Assembly: GCA_949126835.1 (NCBI GenBank)
Contig: OX421500.1
Span: 18,854,181-18,918,180 of the forward strand
Source: Anisus vortex
Lineage: Eukaryota > Mollusca > Gastropoda > Planorbidae
Length of the DNA stretch: 64,000 nucleotides
Reading direction: 5' to 3'
Shown here: piece by piece, positions 62,801 to 64,000 of the stretch
Layout of the letters: the number at the start of each line of letters is the position of its first letter
Position numbering within the stretch: position 1 is the stretch's first letter
Made by a program: the position numbers and the translations under genes
Notes under the pieces: generated by a model
What the model saw: only the letters and a program-made list of their open reading frames with translations
The model's database searches: none
What the model was told of the DNA's origin: nothing

Positions 62801-63761
62801 ACTTGGATAAATATAATTTATCGTTGAAGTAAATATGAGAGAAATGGAGGTTTCAAAGGAATAGTTACCAAGAAATTACCGACGACTTAGACTTGTGAAA
62901 TAATGTTTCGCGTAACACCAATCAAAATAATGTGTATTTAATAGTGCCATTAATAAAAAAAGCACAGACGCGTTAACTAGCCGAAAATTTTTTCAGGGTA
63001 GCAGGTAAAGATAAGTTTGCATCTCATCATTGTGTACATCAAATAATAGCGCCGAATCGTACCAAATATTAATGTTAATTGTAGCTGTAACTATTTGGTT
63101 TGAATAGTGTTAACAAGGCATTTCAAGAATTATTTTTTTTGCGGATCCAACGTTATTTATTAATAATATTTTCATCAGAAACAAACAAATATAAAGGTGT
63201 GCTACTTGAAGTAATGATTAAGTTCCAACCAACAAATCGAAACCCTCTACCGGACTCAAAACCGGAATCCGGTTTTACGGTTTTCGTTTAATATCCCTAG
63301 TTAAAATACTTACTCAATATAATGTAAACAAGTATATTTAAATTTTTAATTCAGCTAGGAATAAAACAATTTGACTTACATAGGCCTATATCATTATTCA
63401 AATTATGGTTTCTTATTTCTTCTTCCGAAAGCTTTGTCTTCACTGAAAATATATAAAAAGCACTTTTGATATTCTTTTAATTTTTTACAGATGAAAATAT
63501 TTTCCGAATATCAAGTATAAGTATTTAAAGATTCAATGATCTAATTTAAAAATGTGCAATAAAATAATATTTTAATACCGACGTTAAGTGTTGTTTTAAA
63601 AATAAAAATGTACAATAATTAACAATGAAAAATAAGTAGAACATTGTCCAAAGAAGATGGGTAGAATTAGGGGCGACGTTTAAAAATAAAATTTGAAAAT
63701 AAAAGACACTTACATTCTTCTAGTTCTTTAGATAATCTGGTATTTTCTTCATTTTGGCACT
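14566..63761 (-). CDS. Multi-exon coiled-coil gene, partial (about 30 mini-exons)
   Basis: Minus-strand gene assembled from short segments, each bounded by an AG acceptor and a GT (once GC) donor. Exons 1-27 are nearly all 39-63 bp, start after the first base of a codon and end one base into a codon, so any of them can be skipped without changing frame. No stop is created at any junction I checked. The encoded pieces are rich in Leu, Glu, Lys, Asn and Gln and read as coiled coil (for example EGKLVEIDNEKVTLNKKL, KDKLIVEENEKEILRKEL). Both ends lie outside what I can define: no start codon is seen before the right edge. No domain outside the coiled coil is recognised, so function is unknown. Confidence 0.6.
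14790..15190 (-). pseudogene. Decayed LINE reverse-transcriptase C-terminus
   Basis: Minus-strand reading, with stops, gives FENQCIRKILQIS, then RRKLTLFGHVLRHNRLPKS, then RSRQRKCWFDNINDWT. This is the usual C-terminal region after the reverse-transcriptase fingers in non-LTR elements. A second diverged copy lies at 25260-25720. Confidence 0.6.
15465..15815 (+). repeat. 93-bp tandem repeat
   Basis: About three and a half imperfect copies of a unit containing TACTGGAACGTTCATGCGAA, then CTATCAATTTATTACAG and AAATTCGAAGTCTACCAAA. Copy starts near 15519, 15611 and 15704 are about 92-93 bp apart. Because the period is a multiple of three, it leaves a 97-codon frame that is not a gene. Confidence 0.75.
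15931..16033 (-). CDS. Mini-exon gene, putative exon 29 (Ser-rich)
   Basis: Minus-strand exon between ATATACAG| and |GTAAGATA, 103 bp. It enters in phase 1 like the other exons of this gene and leaves in phase 2, matching the exon at 14566. It encodes SRQSKRTSPSVESLIALPSL and then a Ser/Asp-rich stretch ending PSWAK. An alternative acceptor at 16079 would extend it in phase 0. No function is recognised. It could instead belong to a separate gene. Confidence 0.45.
16207..16948. mobile_element. Non-autonomous DNA transposon, 31-bp TIRs
   Basis: The left end GTGACCCGTTCTCACGAAAG... and the right end ...TTTTGTAAGAACGGGTCAC are imperfect inverted repeats of about 31 bp, 742 bp apart. Both sides are flanked by ATTT (16203-16206 and 16949-16952), a possible 4-bp duplication. 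The interior is AT-rich without a gene. The superfamily was not recognised. Confidence 0.7.
17392..17490 (+). repeat. LINE-tail repeat 'T', copy 2
   Basis: Reads ACTCATTCTATAAAGAATATC, then GCGTCCTAAGCTGATCCGTGG and TCTGAGTCTAG. It aligns with the blocks at 13233 and 35005. Confidence 0.5.
17491..18388. other. Intron-like, nothing recognised
   Basis: AT-rich with several poly-T runs. No exon, element ends or coding frame could be supported. Confidence 0.4.
18389..18418 (-). CDS. Mini-exon gene, tentative exon 28
   Basis: 30 bp between AAATAG| and |GTAAAAA on the minus strand, phase 1 to 1, reading SSLLKRATR. It would link the coiled-coil exons to the Ser-rich exon at 15931 in frame, but the exon is so short that chance is a real possibility. 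Confidence 0.25.
19876..20650 (+). pseudogene. AP-endonuclease remnant of LINE
   Basis: In one frame FFWQGKSVEENREYGVGFAV, then LISLRLHTS and ISAHAPTLSD, jumps directly to FNARVGADY and LGRFGTGKMNEKGE. About 40 residues around the catalytic GDFN have been lost by an internal deletion. In another frame (20451 on) NADCDTDHSLVCCK is the terminal SDH-like motif. The domain is disrupted and shifted out of frame with the reverse transcriptase. Confidence 0.75.
20888..22963 (+). pseudogene. Reverse transcriptase and C-terminal finger of LINE
   Basis: One reading frame interrupted by TAG at 21488-21490, about 21518-21520 and 22019-22021. Motifs in order: APGRDGIPPE, NNYRGISLLS, CGFRAERSTLEMIFSLRQLQ, LAFIDLTKFFDLV, SGVKQGCVLAPTLF and the catalytic FADDAAFIA. 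A downstream region follows (LRRIIGISWQDHVTN, RWLGHLCRMDD), then a CX2C...HX3-4H-like tail (FLCQTCNRDCYSRAGLYSHS). FADD is the variant of the YxDD active site normal in many LINEs. At least two of the stops look like CAG to TAG changes, judging from the family consensus. Confidence 0.85.
22975..23022. repeat. (TA)n microsatellite
   Basis: About 24 uninterrupted TA units directly after the LINE tail. It may be the 3' tail repeat of the LINE or its target. Confidence 0.9.
23668..23724 (-). CDS. Mini-exon 27 (57 bp)
   Basis: Between TATAG| and |GTAATTG, phase 1-1. It encodes RNNLQVLDEKNKSLLEKI, a class A exon in the three-exon pattern (begins TG, ends G), with the recurrent L...DEKN/ENEK..L.K.L motif. 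Confidence 0.6.
24034..24090 (-). CDS. Mini-exon 26 (57 bp)
   Basis: Between ATTTTCAG| and |GTAAGTC, phase 1-1. It encodes KLKEKILLLNHEIKDIEI with heptad-like Leu/Ile spacing. It begins AA and ends C, giving Leu (CTG) across the junction to exon 27. Confidence 0.6.
24727..24783 (-). CDS. Mini-exon 25 (57 bp)
   Basis: Between TTTTTTTAG| and |GTAAGTT, phase 1-1. It encodes VTADFDQKNQVLVLRKKN. A nearer AG (24761) would break the phase, so the polypyrimidine-preceded acceptor was chosen. Confidence 0.55.
25260..26373 (-). pseudogene. Old LINE fragment, minus strand
   Basis: The minus strand shows reverse-transcriptase debris. YIFIDFKKAFEPVW (about 25890-25935) is the RT motif that is usually F.D..KAFD. 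The C-terminal part at 25260-25600 is homologous to the LINE piece at 14790-15190. It is full of stops and interrupted by a SINE at 25988-26160. Confidence 0.5.
25988..26160 (-). repeat. SINE copy, minus strand
   Basis: Reverse complement of the SINE at 2437: TATATAGCGCTTATCCCGTT, then CCCAAAACTCCCGCAGGGCGACAG, then the diverged B box GGGATAGAACCCG. Its tRNA-like start is degraded. Confidence 0.7.
26396..27864 (-). pseudogene. Reverse transcriptase of RTE-like LINE
   Basis: Two overlapping frames. The first (27514-27864) carries KHGRAPGPDNIPVEIYDALG, SNRTISLMNHVTKIL and TQFGFVADKSTRNAI. The second (26396-27520) carries LCFIDNSKAFDKVKHQDL, KRGVRQGCVLSPDLFNIY and the catalytic YADDTVLIAESE. 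It then continues with WTIDNETRKSLEAVEMCFLR and RQMTFLGHIYRKNG to the C-terminus. A one-base shift near 27515 separates them. The catalytic Asp pair is intact, but the gene is not. Confidence 0.85.
28231..28422 (-). pseudogene. Endonuclease-RT linker of RTE-like LINE
   Basis: A 63-codon helical stretch with ALDNLCEVEERWQEFNRCIE and KQHKKWITTEILELM. It fits the region between the endonuclease and the reverse transcriptase in this family. It is separated from the RT by further frame changes. Confidence 0.6.
28488..29195 (-). pseudogene. AP-endonuclease of RTE-like LINE
   Basis: Starts MATWNIRTMLQKGKLENI, then LGLSEVRWKGSG, typical first motifs of the LINE endonuclease. After a frame change it continues to IVMGDFNAKVG (catalytic Asp/Asn), GERLVEWCKEHNL, RNQINYIL and DCDSDHIPVIC (catalytic Asp/His). 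All core motifs are recognisable, but the reading frame is broken near 28986. Confidence 0.8.
29717..29777 (-). CDS. Mini-exon 24 (61 bp, off by one base)
   Basis: Between TTAATAG| and |GTAAGTAG. In phase 0 it reads KLKKTSLELEKLEIQLAKEK. The phase-1 entry expected from its neighbours would hit a TGA. Removing one A from the run of seven at its start would restore phase 1-1 and a 60-bp length, like its counterpart exon 21. So it is either a one-base insertion, a sequence error or a rarely used exon. Confidence 0.45.
29939..29989 (-). CDS. Mini-exon 23 (51 bp)
   Basis: Between TTTACAG| and |GTAAATA, phase 1-1. It encodes KSTLRLTETEQKKQEL. A class B exon, it begins AG so that the junction with exon 22 gives Glu. 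Confidence 0.6.
30303..30359 (-). CDS. Mini-exon 22 (57 bp)
   Basis: Between TTAACAG| and |GTAAGAGG, phase 1-1. It encodes KDKLIVEENEKEILRKEL. A class A exon, and the clearest example of the recurrent 19-residue coiled-coil unit. Confidence 0.65.
30825..31010. mobile_element. Truncated hAT-type MITE
   Basis: Starts CAGTGCTTTTTTGTGACGGTACGCACCGGTACG. It aligns, in reverse orientation, with the complete MITE at 13746-13998. Similarity fades after about 31010, before a matching right end. Confidence 0.65.
31247..31306 (-). CDS. Mini-exon 21 (60 bp)
   Basis: Between ATTTAG| and |GTAAGTAT, phase 1-1. It encodes KQNTNANEELEKLLIKERN. A class C exon, it ends T so that the junction with exon 22 (TG) gives Leu. 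Confidence 0.65.
31506..31556 (-). CDS. Mini-exon 20 (51 bp)
   Basis: Between ATCATAG| and |GTTTGC, phase 1-1. It encodes KNTQEKNTVLSLLQSL. The donor is weak (GTTTGC), but length and phase match its counterpart exon 23. Confidence 0.5.
31905..31961 (-). CDS. Mini-exon 19 (57 bp)
   Basis: Between TTTTCAG| and |GTATAC, phase 1-1. It encodes EGKLVEIDNEKVTLNKKL. Class A, closely similar to exons 16 and 22. Confidence 0.6.
32374..32421 (-). CDS. Mini-exon 18 (48 bp)
   Basis: Between GTTTCAG| and |GTATGT, phase 1-1. It encodes KSLNFSNSLQREKTT. It sits just before the LINE insertion in the intron upstream, and fits class C by its first and last bases. Confidence 0.5.
32500..34875 (+). mobile_element. 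CR1/Jockey-like LINE, 5'-truncated, dead
   Basis: Plus-strand non-LTR element in an intron of the mini-exon gene. It contains the end of an endonuclease (NHNILDLFLTNIPGLV, GLSDHDIV), a linker and a reverse transcriptase. It ends with a C-terminal PYARRNAYKYSFFPSGIRAI typical of these LINEs. The frame changes several times, and the first half of the endonuclease is absent. Confidence 0.8.
32573..34967 (+). pseudogene. Reverse transcriptase region of CR1/Jockey-like LINE
   Basis: Pieces in order: endonuclease end (32573-32758); linker and RT start with VNKASGPDEIPARLLKEL (32923-33516, then a TGA); ATLLDFSKAFDKVHHSSLL, VTQGTVLGPLLFLIYIND and the catalytic LFADDCIIY (33744-34220); YLGVIINDKLSWNPHID in another frame (34142-34387); and the C-terminal end (34674-34870). 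The last bases of the 34967 frame run into a SINE and are not LINE protein. Confidence 0.8.
34876..34996 (-). repeat. SINE fragment, minus strand
   Basis: Reverse complement of the SINE head: GCCGGCTGGCCCAGCGGTTAG, then the B-box region and CCTGCAGGAGTTTTGG. It is cut where it meets the LINE end, and lies between the LINE tail (+) and an inverted tail copy (-). Confidence 0.75.
35005..35100 (-). repeat. LINE-tail repeat 'T', copy 3
   Basis: On the minus strand: CTTATACATTTCAGACGCTCC, then TATAAAGAATATTAATTCGTCC and ACGCTCATCCGTGGTCCGAG. It is an inverted copy of the tail at 34815-34870, with the SINE between them, so the three could form a stem-loop. Confidence 0.55.
35369..35431 (-). CDS. 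Mini-exon 17 (63 bp)
   Basis: Between ATTTCAG| and |GTAATG, phase 1-1. It encodes NIKMELQSQLKASNDLVADI. Class B (begins AG, ends G). Confidence 0.65.
35538..35594 (-). CDS. Mini-exon 16 (57 bp)
   Basis: Between TTTACAG| and |GTAATAA, phase 1-1. It encodes EGKLIDQENKSASFRKEL. Class A, similar to exons 19 and 22. Confidence 0.65.
35737..35796 (-). CDS. Mini-exon 15 (60 bp)
   Basis: Between TTTGAAAG| and |GTAAGTCG, phase 1-1. It encodes KNSKATTEKIDSLQKQKNV. Class C. The acceptor lacks a long pyrimidine tract. Confidence 0.55.
35880..36002 (-). CDS. Mini-exon 14, two in-frame donors (63 or 123 bp)
   Basis: The acceptor TCAACAG| precedes EKIFAEAIQEKEINIIVNEL. A donor |GTAATGCC at 35939 ends a 63-bp class B exon. 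Reading through it stays open for NAIYYFKNRNSTDILFAN to a stronger donor |GTAAGTAA at 35879. Both forms are phase 1-1, so alternative donor use would add 20 residues without a frame change. The 23-base gap between them is too short to be an intron. Confidence 0.6.
36592..36648 (-). CDS. Mini-exon 13 (57 bp)
   Basis: Between ATTTACAG| and |GTAACTT, phase 1-1. It encodes RDLVLARENRNISLERKL. Class A with the conserved L...EN...L.RKL pattern. Confidence 0.65.
36649..37208. other. Intron, nothing recognised
   Basis: AT-rich. Contains a short perfect inverted repeat (CATATGAAAG / CTTTCATATG) near 36980-37010 but no exon or identifiable element. Confidence 0.4.
37209..37262 (-). CDS. Mini-exon 12 (54 bp)
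   Basis: Between AAATAG| and |GTAAGTAT, phase 1-1. It encodes IPLTKDEIECVLHEARI. Class C by its ends (begins AC, ends T). Confidence 0.55.
37263..39196. other. Intron with a GC-richer patch, no gene recognised
   Basis: Around 37380-38400 the composition is less AT-rich, with G-rich runs (GGGGAGGGGAGGGGCGGG near 38270). Open frames on both strands lack recognisable motifs and splice context. It may be an unclassified repeat insertion. Confidence 0.35.
39197..39247 (-). CDS. Mini-exon 11 (51 bp)
   Basis: Between AAACAG| and |GTTAGT, phase 1-1. It encodes KDGELIKTEDIELYIE. It is the last exon before the palindrome in window order. The neighbouring exon on the other side is at 54921. Confidence 0.55.
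39907..39953. repeat. (TA)n at left edge of the palindrome
   Basis: TA dinucleotide run with a few interruptions, directly abutting the palindrome's AGTAGTGTAG end. It is probably target sequence. Confidence 0.8.
39987..40001. repeat. Short hairpin in the left terminus
   Basis: GTGGAGCCGCTCCAC is a 6-bp perfect stem with a 3-base loop. It is mirrored near 54764-54778. Small subterminal hairpins are common near transposon ends. Confidence 0.6.
40012..40102 (+). promoter_or_regulatory. DR1/ETS/CRE/YY1-like motif cluster, left end
   Basis: TGACCTTTGACC occurs twice (nuclear-receptor DR1 type) and CCGGAAGT four times (ETS type). The last one abuts TGACGTCA (CRE), followed by CAAGATGGCG (YY1 type). 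The YY1-type site in this orientation usually lies just downstream of a start of inward transcription. Motifs are seen; factor binding is inferred. Confidence 0.5.
40380..41335. repeat. About 155-bp AT-rich tandem repeat, left arm
   Basis: Six to seven imperfect units, each with TAATTAGCATGTAAAGGGGCG, TTAATTACTAAGGGCC and ACTTACTTGGACACAGTAATT blocks. Landmarks recur at about 40396, 40506, 40664, 40810, 40968, 41126 and 41280. Two more diverged units lie at 42060-42340. The arrays recur inverted in the right arm. Confidence 0.75.
42974..43810 (-). CDS. Two-finger C2H2 protein, left copy
   Basis: 278 codons from an ATG that directly follows a splice acceptor. Finger 1 uses C9, C12, H25 and H30; finger 2 uses C37, C40, H53 and H58 (both CX2CX12HX4H), so nucleic-acid binding is likely. 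A Thr/Ser-rich linker (about 62-90), a basic patch (KRKANN) and an acidic helix follow. The C-terminal block (about 185-278) includes YKINYSHHLILRHKETNELR and ends FYIYHLNDYPVG. From memory, that block recalls the N-terminal module of large polymerase-linked proteins in invertebrate mobile elements; this is unverified. Residue 63 is Glu here and Asp in the right copy. Transcribed outward, toward the element end. Confidence 0.75.
   Translation of the reverse strand: MEPRKRFECTMCTRVFTKMSNLTRHIDTSHGQQSHNCQICGRFYTRADALKRHTKKVHAQAMESTSTTLTSTETTTASTATETTTTQKRKANNDLDNTSKRQLLDLTVLDSQHNDVDLIDIQDELDLLDHLPQDIKATYIDHWTALQTHHNIHKHISTYNYFHSPLSKHPIDWQTLLTDQLFTQQTKRYKINYSHHLILRHKETNELRFFHSSVNNATALDTPRLINNIHDFHSFIEHLNETDILDIGLQNRPNTNYHVEAIPATSFYIYHLNDYPVG
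43811..43939 (-). other. 5'UTR intron of left zinc-finger gene
   Basis: 129 bp: donor GTAAGT, then a pyrimidine-rich 3' end and TATATAG directly before the ATG. Identical in position to 50827-50955. Confidence 0.65.
44036..44043 (-). promoter_or_regulatory. TATA box of left zinc-finger gene
   Basis: TATAAATA on the minus strand, about 100 bp before the 5' splice donor and upstream of a GC-richer leader (CGGCGTTCGTTCGACG). Start of transcription would be near 44010. Confidence 0.6.
44080..44395. repeat. About 130-bp promoter-proximal repeat, left arm
   Basis: Two and a fraction units, each with GAGAAAATCTAAAAGCTAACATTCCC, CTGCCCACTGGGCGCTGA and ACGACTTCCTGTCCAGATGTTA. It lies just upstream of the TATA box of the zinc-finger gene and could be an enhancer-like array. 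Confidence 0.65.
44470..45260 (+). repeat. About 35-bp pyrimidine-rich tandem repeat, left arm
   Basis: Some twenty imperfect units of the type GACAAACTTTTTTAAGTTCACCTTCCCAAAATCT. The strand read toward the 120-aa gene is CT-rich, and the pyrimidine bias continues to about 45940. Short open frames in it are products of the repeat. Confidence 0.75.
45261..45960 (+). promoter_or_regulatory. CT-rich upstream region of left 120-aa gene
   Basis: TCTCTCTC-rich tract with three imperfect copies of a CACATTCC/ATCTTTCTGCCTTG block. No clear TATA box was found, although TTTATATT lies about 30 bp before the ATG. A promoter role is inferred from position between divergent genes. Confidence 0.4.
45975..46453 (+). 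CDS. Two-exon 120-aa protein, left copy
   Basis: Exon 1 (45975-46145) starts at ACCATGG, a strong initiation context, and gives 57 codons ending CVVLLNEDEMQ. Intron 46146-46261 has GTAAGA and TTGTGTAG ends. Exon 2 (46262-46453) adds 63 residues and a stop, followed by AATAAA signals. The joined frame is exact. The protein starts MDPRGKHPFTARIAGPGN. It has an acidic middle and a helical C-terminal half (IEEQADLKAALELVRFYNLE). No family was recognised, and no signal peptide or membrane segment is seen. Preservation in both arms suggests it is used by the element. Transcribed inward, toward the spacer. Confidence 0.65.
46146..46261 (+). other. Intron of left 120-aa gene, tail-like interior
   Basis: 116 bp. 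The middle (TATCTTATATATTACAATCACTCCTTCTATATAGAAT...) resembles the LINE-tail repeat 'T' at 13233, so the intron may derive from, or contain, that repeat. Confidence 0.5.
46627..48139. other. Unique spacer (loop) of the palindrome
   Basis: 1513 bp not shared between arms. It includes a minisatellite at 46850-47760 and has no supported gene. Being single-copy, it is the best anchor for assembly and allele typing. Confidence 0.8.
46850..47760 (+). repeat. About 121-bp minisatellite in the spacer
   Basis: Units carry ATCTTCCATGACATCAGTC, AAGCAAGATTTCCTAAGTGG, TAGATATGTGTTTTGTAAAG and GGACGGGGATATCGATAAAG. The CATGACATCAG landmark recurs near 47125, 47246, 47368 and 47489, about 121 bp apart. 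Shorter, older units flank these. Confidence 0.75.
48313..48791 (-). CDS. Two-exon 120-aa protein, right copy
   Basis: Exon 1 is 48621-48791 and exon 2 is 48313-48504 on the minus strand, with intron 48505-48620. The predicted protein is identical to the left copy in every residue compared. Start context, splice sites and stop are all intact, so neither copy shows decay. Function unknown. It is also transcribed toward the spacer, so the two copies are convergent across the loop. Confidence 0.65.
48806..50296 (-). repeat. CT-rich region and 35-bp repeats, right arm
   Basis: Mirror image of 44470-45960. The 35-bp array is at 49506-50296 and the CT-rich upstream region at 48806-49505. On the plus strand it appears as AAAGTTTGTC(G/A)(A/G)GAG-type purine repeats. 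Confidence 0.75.
50366..50686. repeat. About 130-bp promoter-proximal repeat, right arm
   Basis: Mirror of 44080-44395, with units containing TCAGCGCCCAGTGGGCAG and ACATCTGGACAGGAAGTCGTTA. Confidence 0.65.
50723..50730 (+). promoter_or_regulatory. TATA box of right zinc-finger gene
   Basis: TATAAATA in GGTGTGTATAAATATCGC, upstream of the leader exon that ends at 50826. Confidence 0.65.
50827..50955 (+). other. 5'UTR intron of right zinc-finger gene
   Basis: Consensus donor GTAAGT, pyrimidine-rich 3' part (TATGTTTTTTTGTTTTCTATATTC) and an AG immediately before the ATG. Confidence 0.65.
50956..51792 (+). CDS. Two-finger C2H2 protein, right copy
   Basis: 278 codons with the same two CX2CX12HX4H fingers (C9-H30, C37-H58), Thr-rich linker and conserved C-terminal block as the left copy. 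The only residue difference noted is Asp63 instead of Glu63. The frame is intact, with a TATA box and a spliced leader. Both copies being open argues for selection, very recent origin, or arm-to-arm gene conversion. Transcribed outward, toward the right end. It is not a transposase by any motif I recognise; a regulatory or DNA-binding role in the element is the simplest inference. Confidence 0.75.
   Translation: MEPRKRFECTMCTRVFTKMSNLTRHIDTSHGQQSHNCQICGRFYTRADALKRHTKKVHAQAMDSTSTTLTSTETTTASTATETTTTQKRKANNDLDNTSKRQLLDLTVLDSQHNDVDLIDIQDELDLLDHLPQDIKATYIDHWTALQTHHNIHKHISTYNYFHSPLSKHPIDWQTLLTDQLFTQQTKRYKINYSHHLILRHKETNELRFFHSSVNNATALDTPRLINNIHDFHSFIEHLNETDILDIGLQNRPNTNYHVEAIPATSFYIYHLNDYPVG
51793..52424 (+). 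other. 3' region of right zinc-finger gene
   Basis: No gene. Contains short repeats of TATAAATAAACTTTTT and several AATAAA signals (for example near 52095 and 52275), likely used for polyadenylation. Mirrored at 42342-42973. Confidence 0.5.
53430..54386. repeat. About 155-bp AT-rich tandem repeat, right arm
   Basis: Inverted counterpart of 40380-41335, with recurring CCCCTTTACAAGCTAATTA and GTAATTAATAAACGCCC blocks. Two diverged units lie at 52425-52705. Confidence 0.75.
54664..54754 (-). promoter_or_regulatory. DR1/ETS/CRE/YY1-like motif cluster, right end
   Basis: Mirror of the left cluster: CGCCATCTTGG, TGACGTCACTTCCGG, repeated ACTTCCGG and GGTCAAAGGTCA. Confidence 0.5.
54812..54865. 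repeat. TA repeat with a detached element-end copy
   Basis: After the element's right end comes a TA run (to 54833), then AGTAGTGTAGTAG (54834-54846). This is identical to the first 13 bases of the element's left end. TAGTG and another TA run follow. It may be a footprint or remnant of a second element end. Confidence 0.65.
54921..54983 (-). CDS. Mini-exon 10 (63 bp)
   Basis: Between TTTTCAG| and |GTAAGTTG, phase 1-1. It encodes EKINQLILDRPKRKNFAYEL. The strong donor lies about 110 bp from the palindrome's right end. Confidence 0.6.
55165..55209 (-). CDS. Mini-exon 9 (45 bp)
   Basis: Between TTCCAG| and |GTAATA, phase 1-1. It encodes EEKQISPDKRIQLL. Begins TG and ends G (class A). Confidence 0.6.
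   Translation of the reverse strand, partial: WKKNRYHLIKEYNY
55525..55587 (-). CDS. Mini-exon 8 (63 bp, GC donor)
   Basis: Between TTATAG| and |GCAAGTA. It encodes NIRKMLSEEKDRAIQGYVKQ. Phase 1-1 holds only if the GCAAGT donor is used; the nearby GT (4 bases further) gives phase 2. GC-AG introns with exactly this donor are a known minor class. Confidence 0.55.
55721..55771 (-). CDS. Mini-exon 7 (51 bp)
   Basis: Between TTCTAAG| and |GTAAATC, phase 1-1. It encodes TSASSSNVVEKPNSMK, Ser-rich and less coiled-coil-like than its neighbours. Confidence 0.5.
56242..56298 (-). CDS. Mini-exon 6 (57 bp)
   Basis: Between TACTAAG| and |GTAAGTTC, phase 1-1. It encodes QSKLSDVKKRNAQSADLL. Class A by its TG start. 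Confidence 0.6.
56480..56527 (-). CDS. Mini-exon 5 (48 bp)
   Basis: Between ATTCCAG| and |GTAAGAAC, phase 1-1. It encodes LLIQENNRLKNENKM, a clear coiled-coil heptad. Confidence 0.6.
56855..56892. repeat. (TA)n microsatellite
   Basis: About 19 TA units in an intron of the mini-exon gene. Confidence 0.85.
57175..57213 (-). CDS. Mini-exon 4 (39 bp)
   Basis: Between AATTTAG| and |GTAAGTAG, phase 1-1. It encodes QRENLKHKDESY. Confidence 0.55.
58840..59170 (+). other. LTR-like or promoter-like segment
   Basis: TGTGGGACCACGTAGTGGG is followed by a TATATAAG box (about 58931), a possible start region (CTGAGTTAGTTC) and an ATTAAAG signal before TTATTCGCA. The order TG, TATA, poly(A) signal, CA resembles a solo LTR, but no partner LTR or target duplication was found. 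Confidence 0.3.
59800..59865 (-). repeat. SINE 3' tail fragment
   Basis: Reverse complement of the end of the 2437 SINE: ATTGAGACTTAAAAAGCGCG, then ATCCCGTTAGCAACATTTCTATGCGCTG. Confidence 0.6.
60240..60440 (+). pseudogene. LINE C-terminal debris
   Basis: One frame reads KIDVSIKRTNHWIGHVLKME, then KTALHWT, then a Lys/Arg/Gly-rich end. This fits the WxGHVLRM...ALRW...GRP.TW region at the C-terminus of non-LTR reverse transcriptases. Stops and shifts follow. Confidence 0.5.
60677..60715 (-). CDS. Mini-exon 3 (39 bp)
   Basis: Between TATTAG| and |GTAAGTTG, phase 1-1. It encodes HEDIKQHEDEED, acidic. Confidence 0.5.
61560..61790 (+). pseudogene. CR1/Jockey-like LINE C-terminal fragment
   Basis: MYKIMNYHVEMST, then HQLKLHVPHARIDVYKYYFI and PSAI. 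This is the same C-terminal region as the LINE at 34.7 kb (ARRNAYKYSFFPSGI). A frame ending IFTEVLD follows. It is the 3' remnant of another insertion. Confidence 0.65.
62250..63299. mobile_element. hAT-type non-autonomous transposon, 1050 bp
   Basis: Flanked by a perfect 8-bp duplication GTTAAAAT (62242-62249 and 63300-63307). The ends TAGTGATGTTAAA and TTTAATATCCCTA are imperfect inverted repeats. Inside each end are AAACCGG/CCGGTTT words. There is no coding frame of note, so it depends on a transposase elsewhere. It lies in the intron between mini-exons 2 and 3. Confidence 0.85.
63380..63442 (-). CDS. Mini-exon 2 (63 bp)
   Basis: Between TTTTCAG| and |GTAAGTC, phase 1-1. It encodes KTKLSEEEIRNHNLNNDIGL. 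Confidence 0.6.
63714..63761 (-). CDS. Mini-exon 1 in window (48 bp)
   Basis: Between TTTTAAG| and |GTAAGTGT, phase 1-1. It encodes CQNEENTRLSKELEE. It is the most upstream exon seen; entry in phase 1 means further exons lie beyond the right edge. Confidence 0.6.
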
Positions 63762-64000
63762 CTTAAAATATTATTGACATACATTTTAACATTAGAGCAA
63801 GGGAAATAATAAAAAGTAACAATATTTTAGCAAAAAAACCAACTAATCTCTATAATATATTTAAAGTAGGCTGTGTGAGTGGTACCAGATCTCCATTGGT
63901 TAGGTGGAACGCAAAGGACATTATTGTCTAACATTTTACTTTTGCGATTTAGCTTACTGCATGTCATTCATAGCTGAGTGGTTACGATATCCAATTGTCA

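Noticed and set aside
1..64000. CRISPR arrays, operons or bacterial-type genes
   Set aside because: No regularly spaced identical repeats were seen, and introns, SINEs and LINEs show this is animal nuclear DNA.

Overview
This is an AT-rich, gene-poor stretch of animal nuclear DNA. GT-AG introns, tRNA-derived SINEs, RTE-like and CR1/Jockey-like LINEs, a Ty3/Gypsy element and PIF/Harbinger and hAT DNA transposons point to an invertebrate. The repeat mix recalls gastropod mollusc genomes, but that is inference from memory. Almost all long open frames belong to mobile elements.

The only candidate host gene runs on the minus strand from beyond the right edge (63.76 kb) to about 14.6 kb. It is split into about 30 mini-exons, mostly 39-63 bp. 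Nearly all begin and end in phase 1, and they encode short charged coiled-coil segments with Leu/Glu/Lys/Asn repeats. The junction nucleotides repeat in a three-exon pattern, suggesting growth by tandem duplication of a three-exon unit. A Ser-rich tail may be encoded by the last two exons seen. Its introns carry most of the mobile elements.

Layout: 0.54-5.62 kb, mosaic PIF/Harbinger element (MADF gene, nuclease fragments) with a SINE inside; 5.79-11.70 kb, a young Ty3/Gypsy element lacking reverse transcriptase; 12-19 kb, small DNA transposons, a 93-bp tandem repeat and LINE debris around putative 3' exons; 19.2-23.0 kb, dead RTE-like LINE (+); 23.7-24.8 kb, three mini-exons; 25.3-29.65 kb, an old LINE (-) interrupted by a second RTE-like LINE (-) with an 11-bp target duplication; 29.7-39.2 kb, mini-exons 24 to 11 with a CR1/Jockey-like LINE at 32.5-34.9 kb; 39.95-54.81 kb, a giant palindrome; 54.9-63.8 kb, mini-exons 10 to 1 with LINE debris and a 1.05-kb hAT element.

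The palindrome is the standout. Two near-identical arms of about 6.67 kb (39954-46626 and 48140-54811) flank a unique 1.5-kb minisatellite spacer. Each arm carries a divergent gene pair: a 278-aa protein with two C2H2 fingers, whose TATA box and 5'UTR intron are visible, transcribed outward; and a two-exon 120-aa novel protein transcribed inward. The arms also hold arrays of about 155 bp and about 35 bp, and ends bearing nuclear-receptor DR1, ETS, CRE and YY1-like motifs. The ends read AG...CT and sit in TA repeats. No transposase, integrase or polymerase was seen in it. It looks like an undescribed foldback-type, possibly Polinton-derived, element inside an intron of the mini-exon gene.
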